Positions 35,701-44,937 of a DNA stretch of 64,000 nucleotides are shown here, one piece after another. The notes beneath the pieces are model-generated. The model searched no databases, was not told where the DNA came from, and saw nothing but the letters and a program-made list of their open reading frames with translations. The translations under genes were made by a program, and so were the position numbers. Position 1 is the first letter of the stretch. Every line of letters begins with the position of its first letter. This DNA is from Corynebacterium kalinowskii (GTDB lineage Bacteria; Actinomycetota; Actinomycetes; Mycobacteriales; Mycobacteriaceae): contig NZ_CP046452.1 of the NCBI RefSeq assembly GCF_009734385.1, forward strand, positions 1,178,001 through 1,242,000. Direction: 5' to 3'.

Positions 35701-36243
35701 GGTGCCGCTTTCTTCGAAGGCCTGGTGGCAAGCCTGGACTGCGCTTTTTACCTGCAGCAAGTCCTGCGCAGTTTCGATGAGGATCGCGTCGGCGCCGCCG
35801 GATACGAGGCCGCGGGCGGCCAGGAAGTAGTGGTGGCTGAGGTCGTCGAAAAGCGCATGCCGCAGGGAGGGCAGTTTGGTTCCGGGGCCGAGTGAGCCAA
35901 CGACGAACTTGCCGTCAAACTCGTCGGCAATGTTTCGGGCGATGCGGGCGCCTGCCTGAGCGAGCTCTTCACAGCGGTCGGCAATGCCATAGTCCGCGAG
36001 GTTCGGGAGGTTACACCCGAAAGTGTTCGTTTCGACGAAGTCGGCGCCAGCTTCGAAGTAGCTGCGGTGAATGCTGCCGACAACGTCGGGGCGAGTGGCG
36101 TTGAGGATTTCGTTACAGCCTTCCAGACCAAGAAAGTCTTGGTCAATGGACATATCGAAGCCCTGCAGCTGGGTGCCCATGGCACCGTCGCCGATGAGAA
36201 TTCGGGTGGACAGAGCGTCGAGGAAAGTCGTACTAGTCTTCAT
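32716..36243 (-). CDS. metH: Cobalamin-dependent methionine synthase MetH
   Basis: Transfers a methyl group from methyltetrahydrofolate via cobalamin to homocysteine. The 1175-residue protein has all four modules: a homocysteine domain (GDGAMGTQLQ at the start, zinc Cys in GLNCATGP and GGCCGTTPEH), a pterin domain (TIIGERTNANGSKAFREAM onward), a B12 domain with the DVHDIGKN cobalamin-His motif near residue 735, and a C-terminal activation domain from about 900. The linker between the B12 and activation domains (about 845-900) is highly charged. No cobalamin riboswitch is evident in the 17-base gap upstream. It is compatible with the B12-dependent mutase also encoded here. Confidence 0.97.
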   Translation of the reverse strand: MKTSTTFLDALSTRILIGDGAMGTQLQGFDMSIDQDFLGLEGCNEILNATRPDVVGSIHRSYFEAGADFVETNTFGCNLPNLADYGIADRCEELAQAGARIARNIADEFDGKFVVGSLGPGTKLPSLRHALFDDLSHHYFLAARGLVSGGADAILIETAQDLLQVKSAVQACHQAFEESGTQLPILVHVTVETTGTMLLGSEIGAALTALERLGVSAIGLNCATGPAEMSEHLRYLSQHASIPVSVMPNAGLPILGKDGAVYPLTAPELAEALTGFIDEFGLGIVGGCCGTTPEHIAALAEAVGKRAPATPRQAAPEDNVSSLYQSVPLTQETGITIIGERTNANGSKAFREAMLAGDWEKCIDIAKGQTRDGAHLLDVCVDYVGRDGRQDMHEFAARLSTSTTLPIMLDSTEPAVLEAGLKVLGGRCALNSVNFEDGDGPDSRYQRIMRLAKDHGAAVVALTIDEEGQARTADRKVEVAQRLIKDITETWGLAEQDIIVDCLTFPISTGQEETRRDGIETIEAIKRLKAEHPNVHTTLGLSNISFGLNPAARQVLNSVFLNECINAGLDTAIAHSSKILPMNRIDERQREVALDMVYDRRTESYDPLQVFMELFDGVDATSAKDARAEALAAMPLFERLAQRIIDGEKQGLEADLDQAMTEKSPIEIINQDLLAGMKTVGELFGSGQMQLPFVLQSAETMKTAVAYLEQFMEAADSSGSKGKLVIATVKGDVHDIGKNLVDIILSNNGYEVVNLGIKQPIRDIAAAAQEHGADVIGMSGLLVKSTVVMKENLQELNTLGLSDYPVLLGGAALTRTYVENDLDEVYDGDVHYARDAFEGLTLMDNVMAGKRGEVDPEQLEAARVAEEKKAERKARRERSLRIAAERKANAPEVDLPERSDVAVDVPRATPPFWGTRIVKGMTLSDYLPLLDERALFLGQWGLKPAKGSEETYEELVEREGRPRLRMWLDRLKSEGILDHAAAVYGYFPVHASGEEILVHAEPSLESPIIQRFAFPRQKRGRFLSIPDFVSPTEIDVLPFQLVTMGQPIADFANELFAANNYRDYLEVHGLGVQLTEAMAEWLHSRIRAELTLPDGAFVGDSDATDPRRFFDLDYSGARYSFGYGSCPDLESRRTLVELLQPERIGVSLSEELQLHPEQSTDAFVLYHPEAKYFNV

Positions 36244-36260
36244 AAACTAGACAGCTTAGA

Positions 36261-36641
36261 CTATTCCAGTTCTGGAAGGGAAGAAATTACCTCAGCATTT
36301 GCTGGAGACGATGCCACAGCCTTGCGGAACATAGCGTTGAGCTCCTCGCGCTCCTCCGGTTCCACCACGGCATCGGCGTTCTTGGCGTTGAAAGCGTCAA
36401 TGGCGCTGACGGTGGTTCCAACCAGACTGGTCACTGCATCCGGGTCTGGCTCCACTGGCAGGGCATCCAGCTCATCGAGGAAAGCTTCCAAGATCGTGCG
36501 AAGCTCAGGCAAAACGGCAGGATCAAAAGGCTGATCCCAAAATTCGCGCTCGTCCTCACGAAGGTAAGAACCGGTGGCGAACTCTTCCAGGTTGGCAATA
36601 AACTCGTCGACTTCTGCTTGAAACTCTGCGCGAATGGTCAT
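36261..36641 (-). CDS. Small acidic protein of unknown function
   Basis: A 126-residue protein, very rich in Glu, Asp, Ala and Leu, probably all-helical, with no membrane segment or signal. The start MTIRAEFQAEVDEFIANLEE is followed by REDEREFWDQPFDPAVLPEL. I do not recognise a domain. It lies between mshC and metH on the same strand (50 bases after mshC, 17 before metH). An uncharacterised gene of similar size occupies this place in C. glutamicum as far as I recall. Confidence 0.75.
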   Translation of the reverse strand: MTIRAEFQAEVDEFIANLEEFATGSYLREDEREFWDQPFDPAVLPELRTILEAFLDELDALPVEPDPDAVTSLVGTTVSAIDAFNAKNADAVVEPEEREELNAMFRKAVASSPANAEVISSLPELE

Positions 36642-36691
36642 GCTCTCAATTCTCCCTTAAATCTGCTTCGTGTGCTGGGTTACAACACGAG

Positions 36692-37948
36692 TTACAATCG
36701 CACGCCCAGCAAGGCATGCACGGCCTGCTGGACGATTCGTCCGGCCGCCTTGGCTTCAGTGTTGTCGTTTTCTGGGACGCTCAACGCCCAGGAATCAATT
36801 GCGGCCAGGGCGCGTGGGGTGTCCAGGTCGTCGGCAAGCGCGGATCGCATTTCGGCCACCAGTGCCTTTGCCGCAGGTTCATTGCCCGCACGAACGATGG
36901 CCTGACGCCAATGGTCGAGGCGCATTTCGGCAGTGGTGAGAACGGCATCCGACCAGTCGCGGTCGCTGCGATAATGAGTCGCAAACACTCCCAGGCGAAT
37001 CGCACTTGGATCGTGCCCAGCTGCGGTCAGCTTGGAAACGAACACTAGATTGCCCAAAGACTTGGACATCTTCACGCCATCCAAGGCAATCATGCCGGTG
37101 TGCACGTAGACGTCCGCCATTCGCTCTTCGCCGTGCAGTGCTTCCGCGTGGGCAGCAGAGAATTCATGGTGTGGGAAGATCAGGTCACTGCCACCGCCCT
37201 GGATGGCGAAGTGGGAACCGAGGCGATTGGTGGCAATGGCCGAGCACTCGATGTGCCAGCCCGGACGCCCCTTGCCGAATGGTGCGTCCCAGGAAGGCTC
37301 TCCTTCGCGGGCAGCGCGCCAAATGAGGGCATCAAGTGGATCGCGCTTGCCAGCGCGGTCTAGGTCTCCCCCGCGCTCGGCAAAGAACTTCTCCATCGTT
37401 TCGCGGTCGTAATTTGACTCATAGCCAAAATGCTTTGTCGCATCGATGGAGGCGTAGATGTCCGGGTACTCGTCACCCTCGATTTGGTAAGCGGATCCGT
37501 TATCCAGCAGCCCCTGCACCATTTCGATCACTTCGTCTACCGCGTCCATGACACCCACGTAGTGCTGCGGTGGCAGCACCTCAAGGGCAGTCATGTCGGA
37601 ACGGAACAGGTCAATCTGGCTGTTGCCCAGTTCCTTCCAGTCCACGCCATCGCGCTCGGCGCGCTCAAAAAGCGGGTCATCTACGTCGGTGATGTTTTGG
37701 ACGTAGTGCACCTCGTGCCCGTTGTCCAAGAGCTGGCGATAAGCCAGGTCGAAGGCGAGGTATGTCGCCGCATGCCCTAGGTGGGTGGCGTCATAGGGGG
37801 TGATGCCACAGACATACATCCCCACCTTCCCTTCTTGAGCAGAGATGGGAGTCAGATCTTGATCTGCGGTGTCAAAGAGCACCAGCGGCACTGGGGTGCC
37901 GAGCGCAGGGTCTAGACGGGGAACTTCTGGACGTGGCCACGATTGCAT
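36692..37948 (-). CDS. mshC: L-cysteine:GlcN-Ins ligase MshC (mycothiol synthesis)
   Basis: ATP-dependent ligase that adds cysteine to glucosaminyl-inositol in mycothiol synthesis. It is a 418-residue relative of cysteinyl-tRNA synthetase. It has the HIGH-like THLGHA (55-60) and KMSKS (in GVKMSKSLG), with zinc ligands Cys47, the Cys in HIECSAIA and the His in [14 protein letters not shown]. It is shorter than CysS and has the MshC-type N-terminal [12 protein letters not shown] and a [16 protein letters not shown] variant. ATG 37948 has AAGG 8 bases upstream; the frame could start 8 codons earlier. It lies downstream of uppP. Confidence 0.96.
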   Translation of the reverse strand: MQSWPRPEVPRLDPALGTPVPLVLFDTADQDLTPISAQEGKVGMYVCGITPYDATHLGHAATYLAFDLAYRQLLDNGHEVHYVQNITDVDDPLFERAERDGVDWKELGNSQIDLFRSDMTALEVLPPQHYVGVMDAVDEVIEMVQGLLDNGSAYQIEGDEYPDIYASIDATKHFGYESNYDRETMEKFFAERGGDLDRAGKRDPLDALIWRAAREGEPSWDAPFGKGRPGWHIECSAIATNRLGSHFAIQGGGSDLIFPHHEFSAAHAEALHGEERMADVYVHTGMIALDGVKMSKSLGNLVFVSKLTAAGHDPSAIRLGVFATHYRSDRDWSDAVLTTAEMRLDHWRQAIVRAGNEPAAKALVAEMRSALADDLDTPRALAAIDSWALSVPENDNTEAKAAGRIVQQAVHALLGVRL

Positions 37949-37988
37949 AACTGAAACCTTAGCGTGGACCACCTAGGGGATGCGTCAC

Positions 37989-38828
37989 TTAAGGCTGTAG
38001 TACCCCTGCCGCCAACAGGCCCATAACAGCTAGACCTGCAGGAATGCGGTAAGCAGCGAACCAAGAGAAAGAGTGATGTGAGACGAACTTCAGCAACCAT
38101 GCAATCGAGGCGTAACCCAGACCGAAGGCGATCACCGTACCGACGACCAGCTGTGCCGGCGATGCCACCTGGCCGGCTTCGGGGTTCAAGGCGTCGGGAA
38201 GCGAGAAAAGCCCGGAGGCGAGCACAGCTGGGATCGCGAGCAGGAAGGAAAACCTGGTAGCGACCTCACGGTTCAAACCGGTGAACAGACCCGCGGAGAC
38301 GGTGCCTCCGGAACGGGACACGCCCGGGATGAGGGCAAGGCACTGGGCGAAACCCATGATGATGGCATCCTTCATGGTGAGTTCATCAAAAGAGCGCTTC
38401 TTGCTACCGAATTTCTCGGCGACGATGAACACGAAGGAGAACAGCACGAGCACCGTGGCGGTGATCCACATGTTGCGCAGGTTGTCGCGAATCAGGTCCT
38501 TACCCAGGTAGCCTAGGATGCCAACCGGCAGCGTACCGACGATTACCATCCAGCCCATGCGGTAGTCGAAACCGCGCTTGCTCTTGTTAAACAGGCCTTG
38601 CAGCCAGCCCTTAGCGATGCTGAAGATGTCGCGCGCAAAGTACACCAGCACCGCGGCCTCCGTGCCCAGCTGCACCACGGCCGTAAACGATGCTCCGGCG
38701 TCCTGGCCCCAGAACAGCTCGGAAATGATGCGCAGATGTCCCGATGAGCTCACCGGAAGAAACTCGGTAAGTCCCTGGACGACGGACAACACGATGGTCT
38801 GTGACCATGACATAGCTTCGGTATTCAC
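37989..38828 (-). CDS. uppP: Undecaprenyl-diphosphatase UppP (BacA)
   Basis: Integral membrane phosphatase that recycles undecaprenyl pyrophosphate for cell-wall synthesis. It has 279 residues and about eight helices. Signature 1 is [19 protein letters not shown] and signature 2 is [18 protein letters not shown] use GTG 38828 ([10 protein letters not shown]), preceded by AAGG at 8 bases; ATG 38813 is also plausible. The much longer upstream frame overlaps the divergent gene and lacks family similarity. Confidence 0.95.
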   Translation of the reverse strand: MNTEAMSWSQTIVLSVVQGLTEFLPVSSSGHLRIISELFWGQDAGASFTAVVQLGTEAAVLVYFARDIFSIAKGWLQGLFNKSKRGFDYRMGWMVIVGTLPVGILGYLGKDLIRDNLRNMWITATVLVLFSFVFIVAEKFGSKKRSFDELTMKDAIIMGFAQCLALIPGVSRSGGTVSAGLFTGLNREVATRFSFLLAIPAVLASGLFSLPDALNPEAGQVASPAQLVVGTVIAFGLGYASIAWLLKFVSHHSFSWFAAYRIPAGLAVMGLLAAGVLQP

Positions 38829-38898
38829 TCGCACAACCTTAGTCCCCACGGCCTTGCCTGTCCCCATTCGACACGGCAGCGACGTATCCTTGGGCGCT

Positions 38899-39798
38899 GT
38901 GAAGCAACGGCAACTTGGGCGCAGCGGACTGCGGGTCTCCAGCATCGGCCTCGGTACTCGGGCGTGGGGTGCGGACATGACCGAAGAGGGTGCTGGCCAG
39001 GTGCTCAGCGCGTTCCGCTCGGCAGGTGGCACGCTTATCGACGCCTCATGGTCCGCACACGATGGCCGTGCAGTGTCCCTGCTCGGCGCCGCACTGCAGG
39101 GCAATGACCGCGAAGAACTCGTGCTCTCTTCCGCCGCGGGGGTGCGGCCCACTGCCCCGGTAGGACAACGAGTGGACTGCTCGCGAAAGTCCGTGCTCGC
39201 TACTTTGGATGCGACTTTAAGGGCTTTGCGGACAGACTATCTTGACCTATTCAGCGTGGAGTACTGGGACGAGCTCACCCCGCCACATGAGGTTCAGGAA
39301 ACGCTGGAATACATTGTTCGCACCGGTCGTGCTCGGTATGCAGGAGTTCGGGGCTACTCCAGCTGGCAGTTGGCAGTAACCCATTCTCCGCACATCGTGG
39401 CTACGCAATCGGAGTACAACTTGCTCGATCGCAGCGCCGAACAGGAACTGCTTCCTGCTTGTGAGTTCCTCGGGGTCGGCTTCATTTCGAGTTCGTCGCT
39501 GGCACACGGCATTTTGACGGGCAAATACCGGGACGGCGCGGCTCCCACGGACGCCGAAGTCCACAGCAGGCTGGATAGTCGCAGTGATCGGATCGTCGAG
39601 GCGCTGGGAACGGCAGCTGCCGGTTTGGGTATTTCCCCAGCGACCGCAGCGCTGGCTTGGGCGCAGTCTCGACCTGGTGTGAGCTCCACGTTGGTCAGTG
39701 TGAGCGATCCGACGCAGTGCGAGGACATCGTCTTGGCGCTGTCTCGAACGCTGCCCGCGGCCATCGTGTCTGCGCTGGATGACATCTCGGCGCTGTAA
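38899..39798 (+). CDS. Aldo-keto reductase-fold protein lacking the usual catalytic residues
   Basis: A 299-residue TIM-barrel protein of the aldo-keto reductase family, with an N-terminus of the form [20 protein letters not shown] and a C-terminal [20 protein letters not shown] cofactor region. The expected catalytic tetrad is largely missing. The DxxxxY element reads DASWSAH (no Tyr), the Lys strand reads VLSSAAG, and the His strand reads [10 protein letters not shown]. It may bind NADPH without the normal reduction chemistry, or use a different reaction. The start is GTG 38899, facing uppP. It is followed by the lipoprotein and pyrD genes, as in mycobacteria and corynebacteria. The 11-base repeat is present at 39033-39043. 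Confidence 0.8.
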   Translation: MKQRQLGRSGLRVSSIGLGTRAWGADMTEEGAGQVLSAFRSAGGTLIDASWSAHDGRAVSLLGAALQGNDREELVLSSAAGVRPTAPVGQRVDCSRKSVLATLDATLRALRTDYLDLFSVEYWDELTPPHEVQETLEYIVRTGRARYAGVRGYSSWQLAVTHSPHIVATQSEYNLLDRSAEQELLPACEFLGVGFISSSSLAHGILTGKYRDGAAPTDAEVHSRLDSRSDRIVEALGTAAAGLGISPATAALAWAQSRPGVSSTLVSVSDPTQCEDIVLALSRTLPAAIVSALDDISAL

Positions 39799-39820
39799 CC
39801 CTCTGGTAACCTAAAGAGCC

Positions 39821-40948
39821 GTGAAGAAATCCCTGCGTAACTCACTCGTCGCGGTTGCCGCGAGCAGCTCTATTCTCCTTGCTTCCTGCACTCCTCCGGG
39901 TGTGGAAGATCCACAAAAGCAAGCGCAGGACCAGGCGGGATCAGGTCAGACCGTTTCCGGCGCGTTGGGCAAAGCTACCCCGGCGGTTTCTCCTGCATCA
40001 GCTAACCCAGCCGGCGAGGTAGTAAAGCTCGAGGGGCGCCTTGCAAAGGCCAGCGATATCGAAATGGCTGGGGATGTCCTGGCGGTTCGTGCCGGTGACC
40101 AGCTGGCTCTAGGAACCGTAGACAAGTTCCGCACCAACTCTGCAACCACCCTCGAGATCAATGCTAACTGTGGCGACATCACTGCTACGGGCGATACTTT
40201 CGTGCTGCCTTGCCCCGTGCCTATTGAGGGTGGCGCAGGTGGCGGAGTCATCTACCTCATCGACGCGAAGAACCCAGGGCTCAAAGACACCCGTCGCGCG
40301 GACATGAAGTTCACTTCCGCTGTGCTCACCACCAGCGGCGAAGTCGTCGGAGGCAGCTCAGAAGAGCCGGATGTCATTGTCTTCCGTGGCACGGATTCCT
40401 CCGATTCGAAGAAGATCACCACGTCCCGCAAAGCAGATGAAATGGTTGCCAGCCCGGTGAGTGGCAGCCGAGATGGCGTCGTGTTCATTGAGCGCGACAA
40501 GACCGTCATCCAGGGCGTCGACTACACCAACAATCGTGCCGGTGGCGCCCTACGCATGGGTGTGGGTGTCGGCTCCATCGCAGCCGGTGACGACGGGTTG
40601 TTCCTCGCCTCGGACGCACTCGGACACCAGCTTGGCATCTACACTGACGATGACATCCTGATGCTCCACCAGACCATCCCTACCGACAAGTCCCCGTGGG
40701 CGCTCGCCTGGGACACCCAGCGGAAACTCGCCTGGATTTCCTCCAACGAGACCAACAAGATCCAGGCCTTTAAGATTAGCTCGGGAGTTCCCGAACTCCA
40801 GGGCACCGTGGACACCGTCGCGAACGTTCGCAGCATGACCATCGACAGCGATGGCACCATCTATGCCATCTCGGATTCCGGGGATGGCCTGCAGATTATT
40901 CCAGCGAAAGACGCAGCAGCGGCCGTCGAAAAGCCAGCACAACCTTAA
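39821..40948 (+). CDS. LppL-like secreted lipoprotein
   Basis: A 375-residue lipoprotein. The signal is KKSLRNSLVAVAASSSIL followed by LASC (Cys23). A short Gln/Ser linker is followed by a repeat-rich beta domain (for example DVLAVRAGDQLALGTVD, LPWALAWDTQRKLAWISSN-type blades such as PWALAWDTQRKLAWIS), consistent with a beta-propeller. M. tuberculosis has LppL in the same place before pyrD, so it is the likely orthologue. Function unknown. The start is GTG 39821. It is 12 bases ahead of pyrD. Confidence 0.85.
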   Translation: MKKSLRNSLVAVAASSSILLASCTPPGVEDPQKQAQDQAGSGQTVSGALGKATPAVSPASANPAGEVVKLEGRLAKASDIEMAGDVLAVRAGDQLALGTVDKFRTNSATTLEINANCGDITATGDTFVLPCPVPIEGGAGGGVIYLIDAKNPGLKDTRRADMKFTSAVLTTSGEVVGGSSEEPDVIVFRGTDSSDSKKITTSRKADEMVASPVSGSRDGVVFIERDKTVIQGVDYTNNRAGGALRMGVGVGSIAAGDDGLFLASDALGHQLGIYTDDDILMLHQTIPTDKSPWALAWDTQRKLAWISSNETNKIQAFKISSGVPELQGTVDTVANVRSMTIDSDGTIYAISDSGDGLQIIPAKDAAAAVEKPAQP

Positions 40949-40960
40949 AGGACAGCTACC

Positions 40961-42055
40961 GTGACACATCATCCTCTGCGCACCAAGGCCTACGAGCTGG
41001 CTCTTTCCGGCATGTTCACGCTGCGCCCGGAGCGCATTCACATCCTGATGGTTAAGGCCCTGAGGATGCTGCACCAGGCAACGCCTATCAACCGCGCGAT
41101 GAACCGGGTGCTTCCGGTGCGCGATCCGATCCTCGCTCAGGACGTGTTCGGCGTGCACTTCCCTCGCCCCCTTGGACTCGCCGCAGGTTTTGACAAGAAC
41201 GCCACCTGCGCTGACGCGTGGGCACCGCTCGGTTTCGGGTACGCCGAACTAGGCACTGTGACCGCACAGGCGCAGCCCGGCAACCCGACTCCTCGCCTGT
41301 TCCGCCTGCCTGCGGACAAGGCGATCCTCAATCGCATGGGCTTCAACAACCGTGGCGCAGCCTTTGCTGCTGAGCAGCTGCGACTTCGTCGCTCCGATGA
41401 TGTGGTCGGCATCAACATTGGCAAGACGAAGGTCGTTCCTGCAGCCGAAGCCGTGGCCGATTACCGCGCCTCCGCTTCCCTGCTCGGTGACCTCGCCGAC
41501 TTCTTGGTGGTCAATGTTTCCTCCCCGAACACGCCGGGTCTGCGCGACCTCCAGGCTGTCGAATCGTTGCGCCCAATCCTGGCAGCCGTCCAAGAGTCGA
41601 CCACTTCCCCAGTGCTGGTGAAGATTGCTCCGGATCTTTCCGACGAAGACATTGACGCCGTCGCCGACCTGGCAGTCGAGCTGGGGTTGGCCGGCATCGT
41701 CGCCACCAACACGACAATCTCACGCGAAGGCTTGTCGACGCCATCCGCTGACGTAGCAGCCATGGGTGCCGGCGGCATCTCTGGCGCCCCGCTCGCTACT
41801 CGATCGTTGGAAGTCTTGCGCCGTTTGCATGCGCGCGTGGGATCCCAGCTGGTCCTAATCTCCGTCGGCGGCATCACCACGCCTGAAGAAGCGTGGCAGC
41901 GCATTGCCGCAGGAGCGACCCTTTTGCAGGGATACACTCCGTTCATTTACGGTGGTCCGGACTGGATTCGCGACATTCATCTGGGCATCGCTGAGAAGCT
42001 GCGTCAGCATGGCTTTAGCAACATCTCTGAAGCTGTGGGCTGCGGGCTGGATTAG
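40961..42055 (+). CDS. pyrD: Dihydroorotate dehydrogenase (quinone), class 2
   Basis: Membrane-associated flavoenzyme of pyrimidine synthesis that passes electrons to quinone. The 364-residue protein has the class 2 N-terminal helical extension ([20 protein letters not shown]). Conserved segments are [44 protein letters not shown] (catalytic Ser), [21 protein letters not shown] and [15 protein letters not shown]. The start is GTG 40961. A relaxed repeat variant, GCTTGTCGACG, lies at 41730-41740. Confidence 0.97.
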   Translation: MTHHPLRTKAYELALSGMFTLRPERIHILMVKALRMLHQATPINRAMNRVLPVRDPILAQDVFGVHFPRPLGLAAGFDKNATCADAWAPLGFGYAELGTVTAQAQPGNPTPRLFRLPADKAILNRMGFNNRGAAFAAEQLRLRRSDDVVGINIGKTKVVPAAEAVADYRASASLLGDLADFLVVNVSSPNTPGLRDLQAVESLRPILAAVQESTTSPVLVKIAPDLSDEDIDAVADLAVELGLAGIVATNTTISREGLSTPSADVAAMGAGGISGAPLATRSLEVLRRLHARVGSQLVLISVGGITTPEEAWQRIAAGATLLQGYTPFIYGGPDWIRDIHLGIAEKLRQHGFSNISEAVGCGLD

Positions 42056-42098
42056 CTTCTCTGGGTTTCCCGGGGTTTAGGGACTTAAGGGCGTAACT

Positions 42099-42200
42099 CA
42101 GCTATGTGAAACCAGCTATTGGGAGTAGCAAGTGTGCTATTATGGCCAAATCGGCGAAATAGCACTAGTTCTACCCCGAATAGCTGGTTTCACATAGCTG
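42099..42200. repeat. Long near-symmetric inverted repeat after pyrD
   Basis: A perfect 22-base pair of arms, 42099-42120 and 42179-42200 (outer sequence CAGCTATGTGAAACCAGC). Inside it a second imperfect pair (about 42121-42141 and 42158-42177) leads to a 16-base loop, so about 100 bases can fold into one hairpin. It lies between the convergent genes pyrD and the membrane protein gene, AT-richer than its surroundings. It could be a two-way terminator, a MITE-like repeat or a structured RNA. No target duplication is visible to me. Confidence 0.8.
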
Positions 42201-42241
42201 GAATTGCGCGCTTTTGAAGAGAGCCAAAGTAAATGAACTGC

Positions 42242-42619
42242 TTATCGGACTGCTGCCCGGCGCAAAACCAAGCCACACAGGATAGCGAGCATGGCGTAGG
42301 CCGGAAGCCACCACTGTTCCATCGTGTACAGCGGGTCATTCGGAATGAACCGGCCACCCACGACTAAGAGCAGCGCCACTGCGAGTGCGAAAACGCTCCA
42401 CGCACTGCGCGGCTGTCCGGGGGCGGTCATGCCGAAGCCACCGAGGATCGCTGCTGCGACCACAATCAATAGGAAACGCGGGGTCACATCGAAGGGAACC
42501 AGGAAGCCCTGGGTGACCACGGCGACGAAAGTAAAGATCACCAGGACGATTGCAACGGCAACAAATGCGCCACCGACGCGAATCGGCAGCGGCAACTCGG
42601 TGTTAGCTACATCACTCAT
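42242..42619 (-). CDS. Small four-helix membrane protein, unknown
   Basis: A 125-residue protein with about four membrane segments (GGAFVAVAIVLVIFTFVAVV, FLLIVVAAAILGGFG, AWSVFALAVALLLVVGG, LPAYAMLAILCGLVL) and a short polar N-terminus MSDVANTELPLPIRV. No domain recognised. It is 11 bases after the PEBP gene on the same strand, so probably co-transcribed. Confidence 0.75.
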   Translation of the reverse strand: MSDVANTELPLPIRVGGAFVAVAIVLVIFTFVAVVTQGFLVPFDVTPRFLLIVVAAAILGGFGMTAPGQPRSAWSVFALAVALLLVVGGRFIPNDPLYTMEQWWLPAYAMLAILCGLVLRRAAVR

Positions 42620-42630
42620 AGCTGGTCAGC

Positions 42631-43167
42631 TTAGTGGTTCTCGTGCCAGCCCCAAGTAATTGCACGCCCAAGGGTGTGGAAGTACAGGTTGAAACCCAGC
42701 ACCGTGGGGGTAGCATCTTCAGGGATATCAAGCTTGTCCACATCAAGCGCGTGGACAGCAAATAGGTATCGGTGTGGCGCGTGCCCGGCTGGAGGGTTAG
42801 GACCGTAGTAGCCCCGCTTACCGGAGTCGCCCTTTAGCGTGACAACGCCCTCGATGCCACCTAAAGTTTCGTCACCAGCGCCCGATGGCAGCTCATTCAC
42901 CGAAGCTGGAATATTGAACACAGCCCAGTGCCAAAACCCGGAAGCGGTTGGTGCATCCGGGTCGAAGCACGTGATGGCCAAAGACTTGGTGCCCTCAGGC
43001 AAGTCGGACCATTCGAGCTGTGGCGAGACATCAGAGCCACCGAGTTGCTCGGGCTTGAAAGTGCCACCGTCAACGAAGTCAGACGAGCTCAGTGGAAAGG
43101 ACGGCTTATCGCCGAGAGGCGCGTATGGATCTGGGCCAGGGAATCGAGAATCAGTGTAGGAAGTCAT
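42631..43167 (-). CDS. YbhB/YbcL family (PEBP, Raf-kinase-inhibitor-like) protein
   Basis: A 178-residue cytoplasmic protein of the phosphatidylethanolamine-binding family. Ligand-pocket motifs are SPQLEWSDLPEGTKSLAIT, CFDPDAPTASGFWHWAVFNI (DPDAP and HW) and YYGPNPPAGHAPHRYLFAVH (GPxPPxGxxHRY). The mycobacterial counterpart (TB18.6) also lies next to pyrD. Its ligand is not known in actinobacteria. Confidence 0.93.
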   Translation of the reverse strand: MTSYTDSRFPGPDPYAPLGDKPSFPLSSSDFVDGGTFKPEQLGGSDVSPQLEWSDLPEGTKSLAITCFDPDAPTASGFWHWAVFNIPASVNELPSGAGDETLGGIEGVVTLKGDSGKRGYYGPNPPAGHAPHRYLFAVHALDVDKLDIPEDATPTVLGFNLYFHTLGRAITWGWHENH

Positions 43168-43200
43168 ACTTCCCTTATACCTGCGTTCTGACTCGCATTT

Positions 43201-44937
43201 CTAGCTTTCCCACTTTTCATAGAGGCGTGCGTATTTCCCGCCGTGTTTGAGCAGCTCATCGTGGGTACCGTCTTCAATGATTCGTCCCTCTGACATCACA
43301 ATGATCCGGTCAGCAGTCCGAGCTTGGTCTAATCGATGCGCGACAATCAAGGAGGTACGACTGCTGGCAACTGCGGTGGCGGCGCGCTCCAGGTCACGGG
43401 CACTTTCCGAACCCGCTTCGGCTGTAGCCTCATCCATCAAGAGAGCCGGCGGGTCCAATAGGATGATGCGGGCCAGGGAAATTTGTTGCTGGACCTCGGG
43501 AGAGAGCTCGTTAGCACCGGCACCCACCTTGGTCTGCAGTCCTTGCGGTAGCCAACGACGCCAGGCGGGTGTGTCGACCCCCAGCCCCACTTGAGTAAGG
43601 ACGGCGACGAGTTCGTCATCGCTGGCCGTTGGGTGAGCCAGGCGAAGGTCGTCGGCAAGCGTGCCGGCGAAAATGTGCACCTCCTGGCTGATGAGCACAA
43701 CCTGCTGGGACACCCACGAGTCGGAGACGGTTGCCGAATCAACTCCTCCAATGAGAATCCGGCCTGCGGTTGGGCGCTGGAGCCCTGCGATCAGCCCGGC
43801 CAGGGTGGATTTGCCAGCGCCGGAGGAGCCCACGAGCGCCGTGGTTGTTCCCGCCGCAAGGGTCAGATTCAGTCCCTCCAGGATGGGGGCGCCACCGGGA
43901 TAAGCAAAGGTTAGATCCTCTATAACGATTTCTGGAGAGGACACCAACGGTGCTGGATCGTCCATCGCGGGTGGCTGCAATTTGGCCAGGGCCACTGCGC
44001 GTCCGAGGCAGGTCATTGCATTGTGGATTTCGCCCGCGAAGTACATCACGTTGAAAACATGGATCTCCAAGCGGGAGATCAGCAGCATCGCGGTGGAAGC
44101 GCCTCCGAGAGTGAGCTGATCTGCATGGACGAGGTACGCCGACAGCGAAAACCCGAGGATGACTAAACTGCCGTAGCCGAGCACCCCATGGAAAGTCAGC
44201 CGATTGAACAGTGGCTCGCGATCGCCCATGGCGCGAACTCCATTCCATGAGGTGCGCTCCAGACGGTTGGTGGCCCACTCCTCTAGACCGAACGCTCGCA
44301 AAGTCGGCAAACCACGGATCGTGTCCAGTAGCTGATTGTTGCGCTTCGCATCGGCGTCCGCCACAGCGGTCGTAAGCGGAGGCACTAGTAGCGTGTTTGC
44401 CTTGGCCAGCGGAAATATCGCGAGCACCACGAACACGAACACAAAGAAATAGCTCCAGTGCACCAGAGTGAGCGACACCAGGGTGAACGGGAACATGAGC
44501 GCCGTGATCACCACGCGCACGCCCATGGCGTTCACCATGCGCACGGCGGCATCAATGTCCTTCGTCAGACGCGAGATCACGTTGCCGGTACCCAGCTCCA
44601 GCATGTCCGGCACCGGAGCCCGCAGCGCTGCGGACAATGCTGCCTCGCGGACGTTCACCGAGAGTCGTCTGGCCCGCGATTGCAGCAAATACTGCGCACA
44701 CGCGCGTCCGGCGGCCTCCAGCGTCATAGCCAGGGCAATCAATGCGACAAGCCACACATAGGAGGTAGGCGCGCCGCCGATGACGTCGATAAGCCGGCCA
44801 ATCAGCGCCGTGGCACCCATCATGGACAGCAGCGTGGTCACGAACACCGCACTGGCCATCAACCACCAGCGGCGGTTTGGGCGGTCTGGAAGGGTGCCCA
44901 GGTAGCGGGCAATTTCGCTTATCGACGCCGTCCTCAT
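43201..44937 (-). CDS. ABC exporter half-transporter with degenerate signature motif
   Basis: A 578-residue membrane plus nucleotide-binding fusion: six helices in residues 1-300, then a nucleotide domain with intact Walker A GSSGAGKST, Q-loop LISQEVHIFAGTLADDL, Walker B ALLMDEATAEAGS and H-loop LIVAHRLD. The signature, normally LSGGQ, is ELSPEVQQQIS. Its partner gene overlaps by four bases and has the reverse defect. Together they would make one normal and one dead ATP site. The substrate is unknown. Two copies of the 11-base repeat occur here (44784-44794 and 44917-44927). Confidence 0.9.
   Translation of the reverse strand: MRTASISEIARYLGTLPDRPNRRWWLMASAVFVTTLLSMMGATALIGRLIDVIGGAPTSYVWLVALIALAMTLEAAGRACAQYLLQSRARRLSVNVREAALSAALRAPVPDMLELGTGNVISRLTKDIDAAVRMVNAMGVRVVITALMFPFTLVSLTLVHWSYFFVFVFVVLAIFPLAKANTLLVPPLTTAVADADAKRNNQLLDTIRGLPTLRAFGLEEWATNRLERTSWNGVRAMGDREPLFNRLTFHGVLGYGSLVILGFSLSAYLVHADQLTLGGASTAMLLISRLEIHVFNVMYFAGEIHNAMTCLGRAVALAKLQPPAMDDPAPLVSSPEIVIEDLTFAYPGGAPILEGLNLTLAAGTTTALVGSSGAGKSTLAGLIAGLQRPTAGRILIGGVDSATVSDSWVSQQVVLISQEVHIFAGTLADDLRLAHPTASDDELVAVLTQVGLGVDTPAWRRWLPQGLQTKVGAGANELSPEVQQQISLARIILLDPPALLMDEATAEAGSESARDLERAATAVASSRTSLIVAHRLDQARTADRIIVMSEGRIIEDGTHDELLKHGGKYARLYEKWES

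Noticed and set aside
36244-36260. Cobalamin riboswitch before metH
   Set aside because: Only 17 bases separate metH from the upstream gene, too few for a riboswitch, and no B12-box was seen upstream.
38829-39152. N-terminal extension of uppP
   Set aside because: It overlaps the opposite-strand aldo-keto reductase gene and has no resemblance to UppP proteins.
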